64,000 nucleotides of DNA from assembly GCF_031755915.1 (NCBI RefSeq), contig NC_083385.1, forward strand, positions 19,241,001 through 19,305,000, in the 5' to 3' direction. Of the stretch, positions 59,787 to 64,000 are shown in pieces. Under the pieces are notes generated by a model. It saw only the letters and a program-made list of their open reading frames with translations, did no database searches and was not told the DNA's origin. A program made the translations under genes and the position numbers. Position 1 is the first letter of the stretch; every line of letters starts with the position of its first letter. Origin of the DNA: Ziziphus jujuba. Lineage: Eukaryota > Streptophyta > Magnoliopsida > Rosales > Rhamnaceae.

Positions 59787-60115
59787 TCGGTTATGCCGTC
59801 TGAAAAGAAATAGTGGAGGAAAGAGTAGAATGAGAAAGAAGGAAGACAAAGAGTGTGTTTTGTGAGGAAGAAAAATTTTTGCTGAAATTTTTTTTCTTTT
59901 TTTTTTTTTCTCGGGAAAATTAGAAGAAAAAAAATGGAGGGAAAGGGGTGGTTATCGGGAGGACACGTGGAAAGCGCTAAGATGAGCGTTTGGGAAAATG
60001 GTGAAATCTGATTGGACGAGATAGTCTCGCTGATTTTCCTCAGCCACAAACTCACCTTGTCCGTTTGAAATTCTTTTGGACGCTTTTCGGCTTACGTGCC
60101 ACGCCACGTGGAAAT
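59678..60115 (-). promoter_or_regulatory. Upstream region of the ABC1K gene with two G-boxes
   Basis: Directly upstream of the minus-strand start codon are a (GA)n tract (59753-59783; CT on the coding strand, in the likely 5' leader) and a further pyrimidine-rich stretch. CACGTG G-box palindromes occur at 59964-59969 and 60105-60110, the second next to another ACGTG core at 60094-60098. They lie about 290 and 430 bases upstream of the ATG. G-boxes bind bZIP, bHLH and PIF factors and are common in light- and ABA-responsive genes, which would suit a plastid kinase. Function here is inference. Confidence 0.5.
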
Positions 60116-60239
60116 TTTTATATTTATTTTTATTAGATATTTTTACTCAACAAGTTTGTGAGGTCTCATCATTGTGTGTAACTTTCTTTTTTTTTGTTTT
60201 TTGTCCTTTGCTATAATGATTAATACTAGTCTTTGTAGA

Positions 60240-61575
60240 GGTTTAAAAAATCCAAAATATTTTGAAAATTCTGCTGATATTTCTATTTTTTATGTGGATG
60301 GAAACAAAATTTAAATTTTAAATAAAAAAAATAAAATTTTTGTAATATTTATCAAAAATTTTTATTTTTTTATAATTTTTATAGAAATTTTTGTCAAAAT
60401 ATCAACATCAAATTTTTAATAATTTGATTAAAAATTTATGATTTTCATAGAAATTTCTGAAATTTTTATTAAATTTTCACCGAATTACAAAAATACCCAT
60501 AAAATTTTTTAATTTTTTTTTAAAAAATTCATAAATAATATTGATATTAAGTAAAAAAATTTATTAAATTAACTTCATTGATGGTCTTTTTACTCTTTAA
60601 TTATCTTTTAAACATTTAGTGATATAAATAAAATAGAATAAATTGAATTAAATAAAATTAATAAATATTAATAAAGCAAAAATACAAAAATTGTAGATTA
60701 TATTTTTTAGTCTTGCAAATCTTATATTAAGCTAATTTACTAGTAAACAATATTACGCATATGCAACACAAGATAAAGATCATGTGAGTAGAGATGCAGG
60801 TCAAAAAATTGATCGTACTGTTGGAAAAGACTATATATGTAAAAAGAAATGTAAAATGGAGATGTCACAACAAGAAGAAAATTCGATTTCTATGAATTTT
60901 GAATCAACAAGGGTTAAAAATTATTTTCATAATTCTTATCCAATTGATATTTATGAAATGTCATCAAGCAGCAACTCATGAATACCAGCTCAAACTTAAC
61001 CATCAAAGAGTAGTAGTTATGCACATAGTCAATCAATAATGCAAAATCTATATGATTGACATATTAACAATTATATGCAAAATTATTAAAGAAATACGTT
61101 TTTTCGTAACTATTTTTCACATTTCACATCTCAAAATCAAAATAAAGAAGAGATCAATAATTTTTAACCACCAAAAAATTCTATATGGTATTAAAATGAT
61201 ATTTATGAAATATAATGTAATTATTATAATTGTTTTATATATTTTAGTAAATAAATAATTTTATCGGATATGTATGTTTTTGTATATTTTTATTAATAAT
61301 AATTTATCTATAGTTATTAATATTTATTATAAATCAATTGATCTTAATATAACATTCATTTAATATTTTAGTAAGTTTTATAATCAATTTTATAATTGAT
61401 GGATTTAAGTTAATTGTAAAGTTTTAATAAAAAATTTTATTTTTTAAAATAAATTTTCATAATTTTTTATAATTTTTTATCGATATTCGATAATTTTTTA
61501 TATTTCCATCAAAATTTTTATATTTTAAACTCTTGATATTTCCATTGATATCAAAATTTTAAACCTGACAAAGAG
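60240..61575 (+). mobile_element. AT-rich dispersed repeat, copy 3, with hAT-type transposase tail remnant
   Basis: Same word order as copies 1 and 2 (11775-12835, 24470-25640). This copy keeps a readable coding remnant on the plus strand at 60784-61180: SRDAGQKIDRTVGKDYICKK, SMNFESTRVKNYF, MSSSSNS, then past stops YAHSQSIMQNLYD, HINNYMQNY, RNTFFRNYFSHFTSQNQ and KEEINNF. Such Ser/Asn/Tyr/Gln-rich tails close the transposases of plant hAT (BED/DUF659 type) elements, so I infer that the family is made of hAT-derived, mostly non-coding copies. Termini and target duplication are not resolved. Confidence 0.5.
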
Positions 61576-62870
61576 TATATTTCAAAGTTCCAATTAAATA
61601 ACAAAAAATGATATTTCATAGTTAGTTTTATATTTCGGTGGAAAATATGGATTATATATTTGTGTTTTTTTTTTTTTAAATTTAAAATCATACACTAGAT
61701 TGATATATATATATATATATATATATATGTTAGGTTACAATATGAATAATAATACTTCTAGCAAAAATAAAAAATAAAAAAATATAATACACGCAGCCTG
61801 TAATTATTTTGTATTATATTAAAATTTGCATCTTAAATTACTTTTAGAAATGATTACAACTTAATTATGTATAACATATTGTATCTCAATTTGGTCTTTA
61901 AATTTTTTTTTAAGAACAATATCAAATTTGATTCTTGAATTATGATATAGTGTAAAGTACTTTATTTTATTATTAATTTTAATTATAATAAAATTTATAG
62001 TTGATATTAGTTTAATATAGCCCTCGAGGACATATTACCTAATTATGTATTCTTATAAAAAAATAATAATAGTTGTTTGAAAATATATATATATATATAT
62101 ATTCATCATTTTTTATTTTAAAATAAGATATTCCAATCCAAAATTATTATCAAAATCACGGATAAAAATATTGATATTAGTTAAAATATTGAAATTGTAA
62201 TTTACAAAAATATCAATGAATATATCGATATTGATGAAAATTTTTTAAAAATATAATATACATATATATAAGTAAATATAATGCTTGCTAGTATATATAC
62301 GATATTGAAATTTCCAAAAAGTTTGATACTTCCCGATAGAGCCTACCGAGTAAATCGCAATTTTTTTTTTAAATTTTTATTATTTTTCAAACAATTTCTG
62401 TTTATTGCAATAACTAATGAGTAGAGAAAAATGGTTAAACGCTAATTAGGTGTTCCAGACTTGAATGGCATAAATCATAAGTGGAAAACTCACCCAAAAC
62501 AATTATAAAAAATAAAAAAATCTAGGGCACAAAGCATGGAATTTGACCTCAAATTGCAAACACCCAAAATGTATTTCAATCAAACGCACGGTAAGTTTTT
62601 TTTTTTTTTTTTTTTTTCATCCTGCAAATTTATTTCCTTTTTAAACTAGTAATGGAATCTATTTGAAAAACACTTTTAATATTACATTCACTACGCTTAA
62701 AAAATGATATTTATATCACCCCAAAAAAAAAAAAAAAAAAAAAAAAAAAAAGCAATGATCCCAAATCAAATCCCACATCCCCAATATGAAAAGATAAATA
62801 CATATCTAAAAAAAGAATCTCAGAAGCAACCAAGGAGCACACTTTGAATTAAACAATCAAAGACCTCAAT
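61576..62870. other. AT-rich intergenic region with microsatellites
   Basis: (AT)n runs at 61704-61728 and 62080-62101, a poly-T at 62597-62617 and a long poly-A at 62724-62750. A piece near 62160-62330 has phrases like those of the hAT-like repeat (ATATCGATATTGATGAAAAT) and may be a fragment in the opposite orientation. No gene is supported. Confidence 0.5.
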
Positions 62871-62877
62871 CCATGAT

Positions 62878-63815
62878 TTTATTAAAAAGAAGAAGATACA
62901 TTCCATTAAATATTATAGACCTCTATCTATACAAAAGTTTTCTTACATAGAAAAGAGAAAGAAAGATACAAGTTAAGGCTTTTCATCTGTATAAACACCA
63001 ACTACGTTATCTTTGTATACTTAACTAGAAAGAACACAAAAATTTAAATGAAGCCACAAAAAGCATTCAGTCTATTGACAGTGCACCTCATCAGGACTTG
63101 GATCATACATAAGAAAGATACATTCACAATCAAACAAAAAAGTGCTGATTAGCAATCCACTAGCATCTAAATGCTTAGAAATCTTTCAATTTATCATAAG
63201 TGCAACTACTGGTAAACTTGTGGAGGATAGTAGCCTGTCCAGATATGGAGTTTTTCCGATTAAAGACAAAACATAAAGTGAGGTTGAGACTGGGAATACA
63301 GTGGAACAGTTTTCGTCTAAGAAACCCGAAGCGGGTGCAAGATAATCATAGTGAAAATACTAAGGCAATGAGGCAAGACCAATGAATGTTCTAAAACGTT
63401 TTCATAATATATCCTATTAATGACAACATTTGCCACCTTATCTCAACAAGGCTTTAAACAGACAAAATGAATTATGATGCAATAGGAAATTAAAGAACTA
63501 CAGCCAGAATCATAAATGAGAAAGGGGGCAATCTTTCTTTTCTGTTGATGGTTATTATTGCTTTATTTTGACATGTTAGTGAAAAAGGTGATAATTTTCA
63601 GTTATCAAAAAGCTAATGACCATATGACTAAGAAAGCTTACTTCAAATTGTGAGAAAATTAACTCCTCAAGGAGTTTTATCATACCTCTCCTTTGATGTG
63701 CTCCAGAAGACAAAATACAAAATCAAAAACAATAAAAGTCAAAAAGACAAAACAAAATAAAAGAGGTTACCTGTTTTTTCATGGAGCTGCTGGTGGAAGG
63801 TTTTGAGACTGCCAT
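62878..63815 (-). CDS. Unidentified small minus-strand transcription unit (first exon visible)
   Basis: At 63771-63815 the minus strand has an ATG in leader-like context, 15 codons (MAVSKPSTSSSMKKQ) and a donor CAG|GTAACC. On the same strand, 62883-62878 reads AATAAA, a possible polyadenylation signal followed by AT-rich sequence. A further stretch with an acceptor (CCTTAG at about 63402) stays open for about 57 codons in the matching phase, to a TGA near 63190, but the resulting protein is not one I recognise. It could be a small protein gene, a transcript whose other exons I missed, or non-coding RNA. Exon structure after the first donor is not established. Confidence 0.3.
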
Positions 63816-64000
63816 TCCAACTATGGGAAGTTAAACTTGTGAAACAACCTTCAATCATGAACCGAAAAGAAGCCTCATTCAAAACAAAAAGTTAATCACC
63901 AAAGAAAAACAAAGATCTTGGAAGTTTTTTTGTTCCCTTTACAAATTATAAGTGATGGCAAGAAGCCTCTCAAGATACTTGGAGATCATGCTACTCTTGA
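63816..64000. other. 5' flank of the unidentified gene, cut by the window edge
   Basis: Moderately AT-rich sequence upstream of the ATG at 63815, probably leader or promoter. It reaches the end of the window. Confidence 0.3.

Noticed and set aside
1..64000. tRNA, rRNA and CRISPR features
   Set aside because: No cloverleaf with A and B box words, no rRNA similarity and no regularly spaced repeats were noticed. Reading by eye can miss a single tRNA, so a tRNA scan would settle it.

Overview
The window is nuclear DNA from a eudicot plant. It is AT-rich, with long intergenic stretches, GT-AG introns in nearly every gene, many microsatellites, and several layers of decayed transposons. Three genes can be read in full from start to stop. 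All three have obvious Arabidopsis-type relatives, but I do not claim a genus.

Left part (1-13.3 kb). A single-exon mTERF-family gene on the minus strand (5088-6182) lies in a segment of about 2.8 kb (about 3470-6230). That segment is repeated in the same orientation about 5 kb away (about 8480-11460). In the second copy the mTERF gene is a pseudogene, and a 210-bp piece of the plastid gene ycf2 has been inserted in its downstream flank. An AT-rich repeat of hAT appearance follows; it recurs at about 24.5 and 60.3 kb.

Middle part (13.3-29.4 kb). A three-exon LRR receptor-like kinase gene, minus strand, 1055 aa, is of the Arabidopsis At5g10020 type; its kinase domain lacks the HRD aspartate and the DFG phenylalanine and glycine. 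Its upstream side carries facing CT and GA microsatellites. Next come a foldback element and a second copy of the AT-rich repeat. A two-exon plus-strand gene (28398-28767) then encodes a 78-aa secreted precursor ending in a phytosulfokine-like pentapeptide, YIYTN instead of the canonical YIYTQ.

Transposon island (29.4-45.5 kb). Long terminal inverted repeats at about 29.44-29.57 kb and 41.08-41.21 kb enclose a decayed MuDR-type transposase fragment, a pseudogenised ABCB (MDR/PGP) transporter segment with its introns, and an unidentified exon. I read this as an old gene-capturing Mutator-like element. A complete 5.25-kb Ty1/copia element with a perfect 5-bp target duplication later inserted into it. 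Just outside lies a 3.9-kb Ty3/gypsy derivative with both LTRs and a perfect 5-bp target duplication but no reverse transcriptase or RNase H.

Right part (45.5-64 kb). A 20-exon minus-strand gene (49690-59677) encodes a 770-aa plastid ABC1/ADCK-type atypical kinase close to ABC1K7/ABC1K8. All exon junctions could be placed with phase kept; one intron is GC-AG. A TRIM-like mini-retrotransposon sits in one intron, and two CACGTG G-boxes lie upstream. A third, transposase-bearing copy of the AT-rich repeat and the first exon of an unidentified minus-strand gene complete the window.

The genes share no pathway that I can see: organelle gene expression (mTERF), plastid kinase (ABC1K), receptor pseudokinase, and peptide hormone. 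They are separate plant transcription units interspersed with transposons.
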